Shown: positions 25,672-34,911 of the stretch, in pieces
Layout: each line of letters begins with the position of its first letter
Position numbering within the stretch: the first letter of the stretch is position 1
Source of the DNA: Lunatibacter salilacus
Lineage (GTDB): Bacteria > Bacteroidota > Bacteroidia > Cytophagales > Cyclobacteriaceae
Direction: 5' to 3'
DNA length: 64,000 bases
Assembly: GCF_009797935.1 (NCBI RefSeq)
Contig: NZ_VOLC01000030.1
Span: 1-64,000 of the forward strand
The notes under the pieces: model-generated
What the model was told of the DNA's origin: nothing
Database searches by the model: none
What the model saw: the letters and a program-made list of their open reading frames with translations, nothing else
Position numbers and translations under genes: made by a program

Positions 25672-27525
25672 TTATTCTTCTAATGTTTCCAATTCACTTA
25701 ATTCTACCTCAAATCCTCCGGAAAGGATGGGGAACCTATACCATGTTTTGGGGTCCACATTGAATTCATCCAAGTGGAATGAGGGGGCAAGGCGCTCCCT
25801 TTTCCATTGGTTTCGAGACCAAAGCCGGAAAAATTTGGTAACGTAACCTTTCAGGATGGCTTTGGATATATCCAGTTCCTCCCCCAATATCAGATAAATA
25901 TCGGCAGGAGAGCGTCTGTCCCGGATGGCAAGCCGCTCAATTGCCACAATGACGGCATAGGGCATGAGATCGTCCTCATCGGTTTGCTTGTTTTCCAAGG
26001 GCCGCAGTTCCGCTGTAGGTTGCAGCGAGTTCACCCCTTTTAGTCCACTGTATCCCAGGCTTCGCTGCGCCCACCTTAGCCATTGCAGGATGAAATGCTT
26101 ATCTACAGCTGCAATAGGAGAGATACTGCCGCTGGTATCTCCGTCCATTGTGGTATAGCCGACATCACCTTCACTTCGGTTAGATGTGGTTAGAAGAAGC
26201 GAATTGTTAATATTGGCCAGCATCCAAATAATAGGAGACCTTGCTCTTGCCTGAATATTCTGCAAGGCGATATCATCACCCTCCCAGGTGAGGGTCCTTC
26301 CCAATGCCTGCTCAATCTTACGTGTATAGGAACCAACTTCCTCCGAGATACTCCAATGATAAAAAGTAGCTCCCAAACTCTCCGCCAGCATTCTGGCACT
26401 GTTCAGCGTCTCTAGGGAGGAATTGTCCGTACCTTGGTAGGCAACGGTAAAAATCGCTCCGATTATTTCTTCTACGCTACTGCTAGAGTGGATATCTTTA
26501 CTTCTTCCTATTTTTTCCAGAAAGGTTTCCGTGCCTAATTCCACAATGCCTCTGCGGACCATTTCAGCCACCAATATGGCTATGGAGGAAGAGTCCGCTC
26601 CCCCACTCAGTGAAAGTACGAACCCCCGGCTTTTACTCTTTCTTAAGTAGTCGAAAAGAGCCAGGGATGCTGCAGCAACAAACTCTTCATTTTTGACATG
26701 TTTTGAAACCAAAGAAGATTTATCTCCAACACTCTTAGTAAGGGCATAGGTAAGTACCTGATAAGGGGAAAACGCCAAAAGTCGGTTTTTCAGCAAAAGT
26801 TTACCCCGCTGACCAAGCATGACCTCACCATCGAAGATCATTCGGCCACTTTCATTGCCCAGGAGATTGACGTAGAAATAGGCTGAATTCAGTTGCTTGG
26901 AACTGGATTTGACCAAGTCTTCCCTGAGCTTGCTCTTTCCCATGGCAAAGTGGCTGGCACTTGGGTTGAAAATTAAATCAACTTGTCGGTCCTTGAGTCG
27001 AAATCCGGGACGTTGATCGCCTCTCCATGCATCCTCACAAATTTCAAATCCATAGCGGAAACCCTTTGTCTCGAAAACAATATCTCCCAACGGAACCTCT
27101 TTTCCAAAAAAATCGAAAGGCATGGTTTTACCGGCTGTCCAGGGAGTGAACCATCGGCTTTCATAATGCACCCCATCTATAGCCAAAAATTGTTTGGCGA
27201 CAATCCCTATTAGTTCCTGATTCTCGATAACGGCGATACAATTGTAGGTTTTGTTTTCGAAGCGAATGGGTAGCCCTACGCAGGCGGTCATTTCTTCTAC
27301 AAGCGGAATCAGTTTTTGCAGGTAGGTCAATGCCTTTCGGGGATACCAAATACTTAAAAATAAATCCTCGCTCCCATATCCGGTAATGCATAGCTCAGGA
27401 AAGCAAAGGATGTCAACGTTTGCTTTCCTAGCTTCAGCCAGGGCATTGGTCAGGTTTTGGAGATTACCTTCCCAATCGAGCGGTGTTTGGTTTACGGTAG
27501 CACCCCCAATGATGAGTGTGGACAT
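25672..27525 (-). CDS. nadE: NAD+ synthase, glutamine-hydrolysing
   Basis: Last step of NAD synthesis: amidates nicotinate adenine dinucleotide using ammonia from glutamine. 617 residues with two domains. The N-terminal nitrilase-like glutaminase has triad Glu44 (CFPELCITGYG), Lys111 (AKQFLAIDGVHYE) and Cys163 (FEICEDAWRG). The C-terminal synthetase has the PP-loop SLSGGADSSS near 304-313 and STAELRP-like PTAELRPL. It lies between rnc and lgt on the same strand with 17- and 31-bp gaps, so it is likely part of an acpP-fabF-rnc-nadE-lgt transcription unit. Confidence 0.95.
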   Translation of the reverse strand: MSTLIIGGATVNQTPLDWEGNLQNLTNALAEARKANVDILCFPELCITGYGSEDLFLSIWYPRKALTYLQKLIPLVEEMTACVGLPIRFENKTYNCIAVIENQELIGIVAKQFLAIDGVHYESRWFTPWTAGKTMPFDFFGKEVPLGDIVFETKGFRYGFEICEDAWRGDQRPGFRLKDRQVDLIFNPSASHFAMGKSKLREDLVKSSSKQLNSAYFYVNLLGNESGRMIFDGEVMLGQRGKLLLKNRLLAFSPYQVLTYALTKSVGDKSSLVSKHVKNEEFVAAASLALFDYLRKSKSRGFVLSLSGGADSSSIAILVAEMVRRGIVELGTETFLEKIGRSKDIHSSSSVEEIIGAIFTVAYQGTDNSSLETLNSARMLAESLGATFYHWSISEEVGSYTRKIEQALGRTLTWEGDDIALQNIQARARSPIIWMLANINNSLLLTTSNRSEGDVGYTTMDGDTSGSISPIAAVDKHFILQWLRWAQRSLGYSGLKGVNSLQPTAELRPLENKQTDEDDLMPYAVIVAIERLAIRDRRSPADIYLILGEELDISKAILKGYVTKFFRLWSRNQWKRERLAPSFHLDEFNVDPKTWYRFPILSGGFEVELSELETLEE

Positions 27526-27542
27526 GGTGAGATGATTTTTGG

Positions 27543-28286
27543 TTAGATAGCCAGCCGAAGCTGCTCACAGGCAAATTTTGCCGCTTCCTGTTCTGCTTTT
27601 TTTTTGGTACTGCCTTTCCCTTCAGTGAGGATTTGACCATCGATATGCAATTCAACAATAAACTCCTTAAATCGTTGGGTTCCCGTGACAGATTTTAGAA
27701 TAAAATCGATGTTGTGGTTGTCTTTTTGAGACCACTCTATAATCTTGCTCTTGAAATTGGTCGTCGTACTGATGATATCGTCCAAGTCAAAATAGGGCAT
27801 AATCAGGCGTTTGCTGACGAAATTTCTGCAGAATCGATAGCCTCTATCCAAGTAAATGGCTCCAATTAATGCCTCTAGAGTATCCCCGTAGATTGATTTA
27901 AAGGAAAAGGGGCTTTTAACGCCCAGCTCATGCTGCACTATATTTGAAAGACCAATTTTGAGACCGACCTGATTGAGTGATTCCCGATTGACGATCCTTG
28001 ATCTTGTCTCGGTCAAAAACCCCTCATCCCTATATGGGAATTTCATAAAAAGGTATTCGGCTACAATAGTACCCAGGACAGCATCTCCCAGGTATTCCAA
28101 ACGTTCGTTGGATATTTTAATGCCGTTTTTTGTTTCTTGGGCTACTGAAGAATGCTTTAAGGCAAGTTTGTAAAGGGATAAATTCAAAGGCTTGCTACCG
28201 ACTATCATTTTGACAGCGAGAGCAAGCCTTTTGTCTTGTCGGGAATACGCAAGCTCTTGAAATCTAAGTAAACGTAGGATTTTCAC
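27543..28286 (-). CDS. rnc: Ribonuclease III
   Basis: Double-strand-specific endoribonuclease that processes rRNA precursors and structured mRNAs. 247 residues. The RNase III domain carries the signature RLEYLGDAVLGTIVAEYLF (about 62-80) with the acidic active site, and DTLEALIGAIYLD with the distal Asp/Glu pair. A C-terminal double-stranded-RNA-binding domain includes GKGSTKKKAEQEAAKFAC. GTG start two bases after the fabF stop codon, so tightly coupled to fabF, a common Bacteroidota order. Confidence 0.95.
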   Translation of the reverse strand: MKILRLLRFQELAYSRQDKRLALAVKMIVGSKPLNLSLYKLALKHSSVAQETKNGIKISNERLEYLGDAVLGTIVAEYLFMKFPYRDEGFLTETRSRIVNRESLNQVGLKIGLSNIVQHELGVKSPFSFKSIYGDTLEALIGAIYLDRGYRFCRNFVSKRLIMPYFDLDDIISTTTNFKSKIIEWSQKDNHNIDFILKSVTGTQRFKEFIVELHIDGQILTEGKGSTKKKAEQEAAKFACEQLRLAI

Positions 28287-28288
28287 AT

Positions 28289-29542
28289 TTACCCGTTTAA
28301 TTTTTTGAATATGATGGAACAGTTATGCCCTCCAAATCCAAAGGTATTGCTCAGCGCTACATTTATTTCTTTCTTTTGCGCCTTGTTGAAAGTCAGGTTT
28401 AGGGAATTATCCAGTTCCTCGTCATCGGTGAAATGGTTGATGGTCGGAGGCACCAGACTGTTGTTCATGGCTAGGATACAGGCAATCGCCTCAACAGCGC
28501 CCGCGGCACCAAGCAGGTGTCCCGTCATGGACTTGGTGCTGCTTATGTTCATATTATAGGCATGCGAACCAAAGACCTTCTGTATGGCCTGAATTTCACT
28601 GTAATCTCCCAAAGGAGTGGAGGTACCGTGCACGTTGATATAATCTATATCTTCCGGATTCATTTCCGCATCCTCCAACGCAAAACGCATAACGTTAGCT
28701 GCTCCCCTACCTTCCGGATGGGGGGCTGTCATGTGATAGGCATCGCCGGTCATACCGCCGCCTACTAGTTCAGCGTAGATTTTGGCTCCGCGAGCTTTCG
28801 CATGTTCATATTCTTCCAATATCAAGGCTCCTGCGCCTTCACCCAGTACAAATCCGTCCCTGTCCTTGTCAAAAGGTCTGGAGGCGGTCTCCGGGGAATC
28901 ATTTCGCTGGGAGAGCGCTTTCAGCGCGTTGAACCCTCCGACCCCTGCCTCGGAGACAGCTGCCTCAGAACCACCTGTAATAAACAGGTTTGCCTTACCC
29001 AAGCGAATATAATTAAACGCATCGATTAAAGCATTGGTAGCAGAAGCACATGCCGAAACAGTCGCAAAATTGGGGCCCTGGAAACCATACTTAATTGAAA
29101 TAAAACCAGCGGCAATATCCGCTATCATCTTCGGTATAAAATACGGATTAAACCTTGGCGTACCGTCCCCAGTGGCAAAAGCGGTTACTTCATCCTGAAA
29201 TGTACGTAACCCACCGATTCCCGAACCCCAGATAACTCCAGCCCTTACCAAATCAATCTTTTCCAGATCGATACCCGAATCCTTCATGGCTTCCTCTACG
29301 GCTATCATGGCGTATTGGGCATACGGGTCGATTTTTCTGGCTTCTTTCCGATCTAGGTATTGCTCTACATTGAAATCCTTGATTTCGCAGGCAAATTGGG
29401 TCTTGAAAAGAGAAGCGTCAAATCGGGTAATAGGTGCGGCACCACTTACACCTGCCGAAAGACCCTCCCAGAATTCCGGGACGGTTTTACCGATAGGTGT
29501 AAGGGCGCCTAAACCTGTTACAACTACTCTTCTTAAATTCAT
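28289..29542 (-). CDS. fabF: Beta-ketoacyl-ACP synthase II
   Basis: Condenses malonyl-ACP with acyl-ACP in fatty-acid elongation. 417 residues with the thiolase-fold triad: Cys in VSACASATNA, His in VHGTSTPLGD and His in GHLLGAAGAVEA. The N-terminus RRVVVTGLGALTPIG and the NTFGFGGHN C-terminal glycine loop are typical of FabF. It lies 21 bp after acpP and is followed directly by rnc. Confidence 0.96.
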   Translation of the reverse strand: MNLRRVVVTGLGALTPIGKTVPEFWEGLSAGVSGAAPITRFDASLFKTQFACEIKDFNVEQYLDRKEARKIDPYAQYAMIAVEEAMKDSGIDLEKIDLVRAGVIWGSGIGGLRTFQDEVTAFATGDGTPRFNPYFIPKMIADIAAGFISIKYGFQGPNFATVSACASATNALIDAFNYIRLGKANLFITGGSEAAVSEAGVGGFNALKALSQRNDSPETASRPFDKDRDGFVLGEGAGALILEEYEHAKARGAKIYAELVGGGMTGDAYHMTAPHPEGRGAANVMRFALEDAEMNPEDIDYINVHGTSTPLGDYSEIQAIQKVFGSHAYNMNISSTKSMTGHLLGAAGAVEAIACILAMNNSLVPPTINHFTDDEELDNSLNLTFNKAQKKEINVALSNTFGFGGHNCSIIFKKLNG

Positions 29543-29563
29543 AAAATGATTTTAAGTATGGGA

Positions 29564-29800
29564 TTATTTAACGTTAGCCTCCAAATAGCTAACCGCCTGA
29601 CCCACCGTTCCGATTTGCTCAGCCTGGTCGTCCGGGATGGAAATGTTGAACTCTTTTTCGAATTCCATGATAAGTTCGACGGTATCCAAAGAATCCGCTC
29701 CCAAATCATTGGTGAAGCTAGCCTCAGGAGTAACTTCAGATTCTTCTACGCCTAATTTATCTACGATAATGGCTTTTACTTTTTGTGCAATTTCAGACAT
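29564..29800 (-). CDS. acpP: Acyl carrier protein
   Basis: 78-residue carrier of fatty-acyl intermediates. The 4'-phosphopantetheine attachment Ser37 lies in [16 protein letters not shown]. It is acidic throughout, with the usual length. It is first in the acpP-fabF-rnc-nadE-lgt direction and divergent from the IPExxxVDY gene across a 149-bp gap that should hold both promoters. Confidence 0.96.
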   Translation of the reverse strand: MSEIAQKVKAIIVDKLGVEESEVTPEASFTNDLGADSLDTVELIMEFEKEFNISIPDDQAEQIGTVGQAVSYLEANVK

Positions 29801-29921
29801 TTTGTGATCAGTTTAGTTTAAACACTCCGCAAAGAAAATTATTTAAAACCTTAATGTCAAAAAAAATGCCATACTAAATTTAAGAACTTCCTTTCAAAGG
29901 CAGAAGTTGGGATATTATTTT

Positions 29922-29929
29922 TACCTTTG
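29922..29929 (+). promoter_or_regulatory. Candidate -7 box for the IPExxxVDY-pyk unit
   Basis: TACCTTTG matches the Bacteroidota -7 consensus TAnnTTTG and lies 20 bp before the ATG. No well-spaced -33 TTTG is visible, so this is tentative. Confidence 0.3.
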
Positions 29930-29949
29930 TTTTTTTAAATTCTTCCTAA

Positions 29950-30378
29950 ATGAAGAAAAATAAACTCCTTGTTGAGTCATCCTATGATTTTGATCTTTTA
30001 GGCCTGGTAGCCCCTTTAAAGGACTATAAACTGGCCTGGCTGATCAATTCATGCCTGGGTTTTGACCTCAAAAAAGGAGTGGATTTCAGGATGGAATTTA
30101 CCAATCAACCGGCATTGATTATTTCTCAATATATTTTGGAAAAAGAATACGGGTTTATCCAATTATTGAGAAATAGGTCCTACCCGGTAGCAGGTCGGGC
30201 CGGTTATTTGGTGCCCGAACTCAAAATAATGGATTACTTTTTACTGTTTCAGGATTATACTCTTGAAATAAATATAAATACGTATATTGAAAATCTTTCT
30301 AAAATGAAGGAAATACAGAATGTAGTAAAACTGGATGTGATAAAATTAAAGTCAAGGGATAACCTATTAACATATTAA
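29950..30378 (+). CDS. IPExxxVDY family protein
   Basis: 142-residue cytoplasmic protein of a Bacteroidota-specific family named for its C-terminal motif, seen here as LVPELKIMDYFLLF (near 89-102). The N-terminus LLVESSYDFDLLGLVAPLKDYKLAWLIN is also characteristic. Function is unknown. Members sit directly upstream of pyruvate kinase, as here (17-bp gap to pyk), which suggests co-expression with glycolysis. Confidence 0.9.
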   Translation: MKKNKLLVESSYDFDLLGLVAPLKDYKLAWLINSCLGFDLKKGVDFRMEFTNQPALIISQYILEKEYGFIQLLRNRSYPVAGRAGYLVPELKIMDYFLLFQDYTLEININTYIENLSKMKEIQNVVKLDVIKLKSRDNLLTY

Positions 30379-30395
30379 AAACTAAAAATTAAAAA

Positions 30396-31826
30396 ATGAG
30401 AGTACCTATCTTTAATAAGACAAAGATTTTGGCCACGGTTGGCCCAGCAAGTAACAGTGATGAGACCTTAATCGAGCTGGTGATGGCCGGCACCGATATA
30501 TTCAGGCTTAATTTCTCCCACGGAGACCATGAAGGCCATACCAAAGTTGTAGAAAAAATCAGAAAAATAAACACCGATTATAATTTAAATATCGGAATCC
30601 TACAGGACCTTCAAGGACCTAAAATTCGGGTAGGAGAAGTCGAAAACAACGGTGTACTAATTATTCCCGGCGAAACTATCACCATCACCAACGAACCCGT
30701 CATTGGAACGGCTTCGCTCGTCAGTACGGTATACCAAAATCTTCCCAATGACGTAGTCCCTGGAGACCGAATTTTAATCGATGACGGTAACCTTGAACTC
30801 GTTGTACTGAATACGGACGGAAAGAACGTAAACTGCACCGTTTTACACGGAGGAATATTGAAATCGCGAAAAGGCATTAACCTGCCCAATACCCGTGTAT
30901 CCGCCCCTTCTTTGACAGAAAAAGATTTAATCGATTTGGAATTCGGACTGGCCAACGAAGTCGACTGGATAGCGTTATCTTTCGTGCGGTCCGCAGAGGA
31001 CATCACAGATCTGCGCGAACGCATCAATAAAGCTGGGAAATCCTGTAAAATCGTCGCGAAGATAGAAAAGCCAGAAGCCTTGGAGAATATTGACGCCATC
31101 ATTGCCGAAACTGACGCCATCATGGTAGCAAGGGGAGACCTGGGTGTGGAAGTACCCATGGAGGTAGTGCCACTTTGGCAAAAGAAAATGGTGGAAAAGT
31201 GTAAGATTGCCAGCAAGCCTGTAATCATCGCCACGCAGATGATGGAAAGCATGATTGTCAATCCCCGACCCACAAGAGCGGAAACTAATGATGTCGCCAC
31301 TGCAGTCTTGGATGGTGCGGACGCAGTTATGTTGTCTGCGGAGACGGCTTCAGGAAACTACCCTATAGCTGCCGTAAAAGCCATGTCCAGTGTCATTGGT
31401 TATATTGAGAAGAACGGGGAAATTTACCACAATTTGTATAAAATTCCTGAGGATACAGAAAGCTTCTTGAGTAACAACCTCCTACTTATGGCAAGCAGGT
31501 TGTCCAGAAATGTAAAAGCAGCAGCTATTGTCGGGATCACATACTCAGGATTTACAGGGTTCAGACTTTCTTCCCACCGCCCTTCTGCAAATATTTTTAT
31601 TTTCACCAAAAATAAAAAATTAATTACCCAACTTAGCCTCGTCTGGGGAGTGAGAGCTTATTATTATGACGAGCAGATTTCTACCGACGCTACTTTTCAA
31701 GATATTGAAAAGCAATTAAAGTCTGAAAATCATGTAAAAGAAGGCGATGTTATCATCAATACCGCAAGCATGCCGCTAAAAGGCCAGGGGAGAACAAACA
31801 TGCTTAAAATCCATGTTGTTGGGTAA
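30396..31826 (+). CDS. pyk: Pyruvate kinase
   Basis: Final ATP-forming step of glycolysis, phosphoenolpyruvate to pyruvate. 476 residues. ATVGPASN opens the barrel, FRLNFSHGDH gives substrate-binding residues, and IVAKIEKPEALENIDAI carries the catalytic Lys and Mg-ligand Glu. MVARGDLGVEVP and the nucleotide/metal segment ATQMMESMIVNPRPTRAE follow. The C-terminal regulatory domain is present and normal in length. It is co-transcribed with the IPExxxVDY gene, and a hairpin terminator follows. Confidence 0.96.
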   Translation: MRVPIFNKTKILATVGPASNSDETLIELVMAGTDIFRLNFSHGDHEGHTKVVEKIRKINTDYNLNIGILQDLQGPKIRVGEVENNGVLIIPGETITITNEPVIGTASLVSTVYQNLPNDVVPGDRILIDDGNLELVVLNTDGKNVNCTVLHGGILKSRKGINLPNTRVSAPSLTEKDLIDLEFGLANEVDWIALSFVRSAEDITDLRERINKAGKSCKIVAKIEKPEALENIDAIIAETDAIMVARGDLGVEVPMEVVPLWQKKMVEKCKIASKPVIIATQMMESMIVNPRPTRAETNDVATAVLDGADAVMLSAETASGNYPIAAVKAMSSVIGYIEKNGEIYHNLYKIPEDTESFLSNNLLLMASRLSRNVKAAAIVGITYSGFTGFRLSSHRPSANIFIFTKNKKLITQLSLVWGVRAYYYDEQISTDATFQDIEKQLKSENHVKEGDVIINTASMPLKGQGRTNMLKIHVVG

Positions 31827-31860
31827 TCAACCTTACGCACATTTCATTAAATATATCATT

Positions 31861-31911
31861 CACCGCTCAACACGCATCAAATCCATATGTGTGAGCGGTG
31901 GATTTTATTTT
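31861..31911. terminator. Terminator between convergent pyk and NFACT genes
   Basis: CACCGCTC (from 31861) pairs with GAGCGGTG (near 31892-31900), and the stem extends inwards through CACA/TGTG after a bulge. A T-rich tail GATTTTATTTTATTT follows for plus-strand transcripts. Confidence 0.7.
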
Positions 31912-33479
31912 ATTTCGCCCTCAGGACCAACGGGACGCACCATCAGGATGCTTTCCCTGTCAACCATCACTGCGCCGGGAGCGGATCCCTTTACTTTACG
32001 GACAAATTTGACAGGGGTATAAATCACCGCACAGAGGCTTTCATTTCTGTTCTTGGAATAATATCCGGCCAGTTCAGCTGCCCGTTCCAAAACGGATTTG
32101 GGAAAGGTCAAGCCTGATTTGTATTTGATCAACACATGGGACCCGGAAACATCTTTGGCATGAAGCCATAAGTCCTCCTTCCAAGCAAATCGACGGAGTA
32201 ATTCATCGTTTGCTTTGGCTGATTTACCTACCAGAATATCAAATCCTTCGGCTTCAAACCGTTTGTACGGTGTCGATTCCAGAATTTCCTTAGAGGCTGA
32301 TGACAAGCCTTGCTCTTTGATAAAGCCTCTTAGTTCCCGGAAATGTGTCAGACCGGCAACTTCTTCTTTTTGCGCTAGGAGTATTTCTGCATGCTTTTCC
32401 TTTTCTCCAATGTTTTTTTCCAGTTGTGCGATTTCCTTTTTTCGGTTTTTCGCTTTACGGTATAGATTCTCGGCAAACTTCTGTGGGCTTAGCTCCCGCT
32501 TCAGGGTGACAGGCAGCATTTGATCCCGATAAAAATCATAAAGCGTTATCTTTTCGGTACCTAGCGGAATCTGATGCAAGTTGGCCATAATAATATCCGC
32601 CAGTTGACCAGGGGAGGTTGCGGTCTCTAATTCTTCGAGTTTTTGATAGCTCTTCGTTATGTAGGCATGGGTCTTTTTAAGCTGGTGGGACAGCGACTTC
32701 ATCAGTTGGGACTTCTCCTTGTCAAACCCCTGCCGGATGACAGCATGTTTGTAATAGGCATTTGCCGCAAGCAAGGGGTCGGCTGTGGCGAATATTGCGG
32801 TAGACGATGGCAGGAGTGTAAGCAAATATTGTCCATCTTCCTGTACTATGGAGAAGAAAGAGCTATCCAACAAATCCATGACCTCGTGTATGAGGCTATA
32901 CCTCGTGTCCAGGTCGGCTTCCAGATACCCGGCCTTCTTTAGCCAAGCTCGGGGTAATTTACCAAGTGTGGGGAGAAACTGGGAAGCATTACCCTCCAGC
33001 GCAATGAAACGTTCCTTACTAAGATCTAGCGGATTGTCCAATTCCTCCGGCGTGAGTCTCCAATCATCCTGCAATTCGTTTCGGAAGATCTGATGGGGTG
33101 CGGAGGTTTCTGAATCGAAATACAGAACATTACTACGGCTGCCATGCATTTTAAATAGCAACTGCTTGCCGGATTCAAATCGAAAGGAAAACGCCCGCTC
33201 ATAGGCAAAAAGACGGATCTCACCAATTTTTTCGCCCAAAATATCGGGGAATAGGGTTACGTTGTTCTTTTTACTTCTTTTGAAATCAGCAGGAAAATAC
33301 AGGCATGGTGCGGCCGGGAGTAGATGGGCGACGACGAAGAAGGTTTCTCCATTTTCCCGATCCACCTCAATTACCAGCTCGTCCTTACTTTGCGAAAAAC
33401 ACGCTGTAATCACCCCCGAGGCGATCTGCCTTTCCAGTGCCGGACATAGGAACCTAAAATAATGGTAATTGAGGTGCAT
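31905..33479 (-). CDS. NFACT family protein (RqcH-like)
   Basis: 524-residue protein of the NFACT family (RqcH/FbpA-like), which binds obstructed 50S subunits and in other bacteria adds C-terminal Ala tails to stalled chains. It has an NFACT-N domain (MHLNYHYFRFLCPALERQI start), a long helical coiled-coil middle (about 290-400) and the C-terminal NFACT-R domain with DLWLHAKDVSGSHVLIK. The N-terminal DNA-glycosylase-like part is more divergent than in Firmicutes, as is usual for Bacteroidota, so tailing activity is uncertain. Confidence 0.88.
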   Translation of the reverse strand: MHLNYHYFRFLCPALERQIASGVITACFSQSKDELVIEVDRENGETFFVVAHLLPAAPCLYFPADFKRSKKNNVTLFPDILGEKIGEIRLFAYERAFSFRFESGKQLLFKMHGSRSNVLYFDSETSAPHQIFRNELQDDWRLTPEELDNPLDLSKERFIALEGNASQFLPTLGKLPRAWLKKAGYLEADLDTRYSLIHEVMDLLDSSFFSIVQEDGQYLLTLLPSSTAIFATADPLLAANAYYKHAVIRQGFDKEKSQLMKSLSHQLKKTHAYITKSYQKLEELETATSPGQLADIIMANLHQIPLGTEKITLYDFYRDQMLPVTLKRELSPQKFAENLYRKAKNRKKEIAQLEKNIGEKEKHAEILLAQKEEVAGLTHFRELRGFIKEQGLSSASKEILESTPYKRFEAEGFDILVGKSAKANDELLRRFAWKEDLWLHAKDVSGSHVLIKYKSGLTFPKSVLERAAELAGYYSKNRNESLCAVIYTPVKFVRKVKGSAPGAVMVDRESILMVRPVGPEGEIK

Positions 33480-33482
33480 GGT

Positions 33483-34244
33483 TCAAAGTTGTACTTTTAG
33501 TCCGTCATAAGCCAGAGAGACATTTGGAGGAAGCGTATTTTCGATTTCCTGGCTCCGGCCCAACCGATGGCTGATGTGGGTAAAATAGGCCCTTTCCGGC
33601 TGTATCCGATCTACCATCTCCAGAGCTTCGCTCAGATTAAAATGAGAAACGTGTGAATTTATTTGAAGGGCGTTGAGAACGAGTACCCGAGTTCCCCTGA
33701 TTTTTTCTATTTCCTCCTCGGGGATGTAGTTGGCGTCGGTGATGTAGGTAAAGTCTGCAATTCTATAGCCAAACACAGGCAATTTGTGATGATACACCTG
33801 AATGGGTATGACCTTGATGCCATTGATCTCAAAGGGATTATTGCTGATCTCATTCACCTCCACTCCTGGAGCTCCCGGATACTTGTCCTCTGAAAACACG
33901 TATGCAAATTCATCTTTAAGCTGATTGATGACGGGAGGCGTTCCATAAATGGGTATATCCTTATTTTGCCGAAAATTAAAGGGGCGTATATCGTCCATCC
34001 CCGCTGTGTGGTCTTTATGCTCATGGGTGAAAATCAAGGCATCTAACCTGACAATGCGTTCCCGTAACATCTGCGACCTAAAATCTGGACCCGAATCAAT
34101 CACAAAACTCTGTCCATCGACCGATATGTGAATTGAAGTTCTAAATCGCTTATCCCTAAAATCCAAGGATTTGCAAACACCACATTCACAACCGATCACC
34201 GGTATGCCCTGAGATGTTCCTGTACCTAGAAAAGTAACTCTCAA
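33483..34244 (-). CDS. MBL-fold metallohydrolase (PhnP-like)
   Basis: 253-residue metallo-beta-lactamase-fold phosphodiesterase. LGTGTSQGIPVIGCECGVC with the structural-zinc cysteines is typical of PhnP/cyclic-phosphate phosphodiesterases. THEHKDHTAG holds the HxHxDH metal site, and distal THISHRLG gives another ligand. It starts with TTG overlapping the TGA of the 92-residue gene upstream (TTGA), indicating translational coupling, and it ends 4 bp before the NFACT start. No phn genes are present, so the natural substrate is unknown. Confidence 0.88.
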   Translation of the reverse strand: MRVTFLGTGTSQGIPVIGCECGVCKSLDFRDKRFRTSIHISVDGQSFVIDSGPDFRSQMLRERIVRLDALIFTHEHKDHTAGMDDIRPFNFRQNKDIPIYGTPPVINQLKDEFAYVFSEDKYPGAPGVEVNEISNNPFEINGIKVIPIQVYHHKLPVFGYRIADFTYITDANYIPEEEIEKIRGTRVLVLNALQINSHVSHFNLSEALEMVDRIQPERAYFTHISHRLGRSQEIENTLPPNVSLAYDGLKVQL

Positions 34245-34519
34245 AGTTTTAATTCTGTTTGTTGGAGTTCTGTCAAAAACTCCTGTGCCTTTTTGTTTTC
34301 GAATGACATTGGGTTTAGCTGCAGTTCTTTCAAAATATCCAACAAGGCATTTATTTTACCCTCTAGAGTAAAATATTTATTAACAATGATCACTTTGTTG
34401 TTCTTCAAAATGCAATAACCACTTTTAAAACTTCCCTTTTCGTACCTGAGGTGATAGGTCGTTTCTGAAAAAAGAAGCTCTATTTTCTCCAGGTAGGTTT
34501 TGGTATACTTGACAGCCAT
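34241..34519 (-). CDS. Small conserved-looking hypothetical protein
   Basis: 92 residues, not recognised. It is charged and mixed alpha/beta (TTYHLRYEKGSFKSGYCILKNNKVIIVNKYFTLEGKI) with a helical C-terminus. No signal peptide or membrane segment. It is coupled to the MBL hydrolase by a 4-nt overlap and lies 11 bp downstream of a response-regulator gene, so it belongs to that transcription unit. Confidence 0.7.
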   Translation of the reverse strand: MAVKYTKTYLEKIELLFSETTYHLRYEKGSFKSGYCILKNNKVIIVNKYFTLEGKINALLDILKELQLNPMSFENKKAQEFLTELQQTELKL

Positions 34520-34530
34520 TACCTATTTTC

Positions 34531-34911
34531 CTATTTATATGCATGTTTTTTCACAGTGGATAAAAGCAAATCATAATCCAGGGGTTTCTGAACATAATCG
34601 TCCAGTCCATGCTGAATAAAGTCATCCAGCGTAAAATTCTTATAGTTCCCCGTGATGGCAATGATTGGTATTTTGGATTTCTTCTTATCCGGCAGGGCCC
34701 GAATCGCTTGAGTGCATGTAATACCATCCATCACAGGCATGTTGATGTCCATAAGGATTATGTCAAAGTCTTCATTCTGAAGTTTTTCCAGCACTTGCTT
34801 ACCATTTTTTACTGAAGTAATCTTAAAGTTGTCAAACAACAACACATTTTTAGTTAAGTTAATGATTACCGAACTATCCTCCGCTACTAATACTCTTTTA
34901 GATTCATTCAT
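34531..34911 (-). CDS. Single-domain response regulator
   Basis: 126-residue CheY-like receiver. The acidic pair is Glu11-Asp12, the phospho-acceptor Asp55 lies in ILMDINMPVMDG, the switch Thr is in AITGNY and the conserved Lys in VQKPLD. It has no output domain, so it acts by protein contact or as a phosphate shuttle. It overlaps the upstream receiver-Hpt gene by 8 bp. ATG chosen three codons inside an upstream TTG. Confidence 0.92.
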   Translation of the reverse strand: MNESKRVLVAEDSSVIINLTKNVLLFDNFKITSVKNGKQVLEKLQNEDFDIILMDINMPVMDGITCTQAIRALPDKKKSKIPIIAITGNYKNFTLDDFIQHGLDDYVQKPLDYDLLLSTVKKHAYK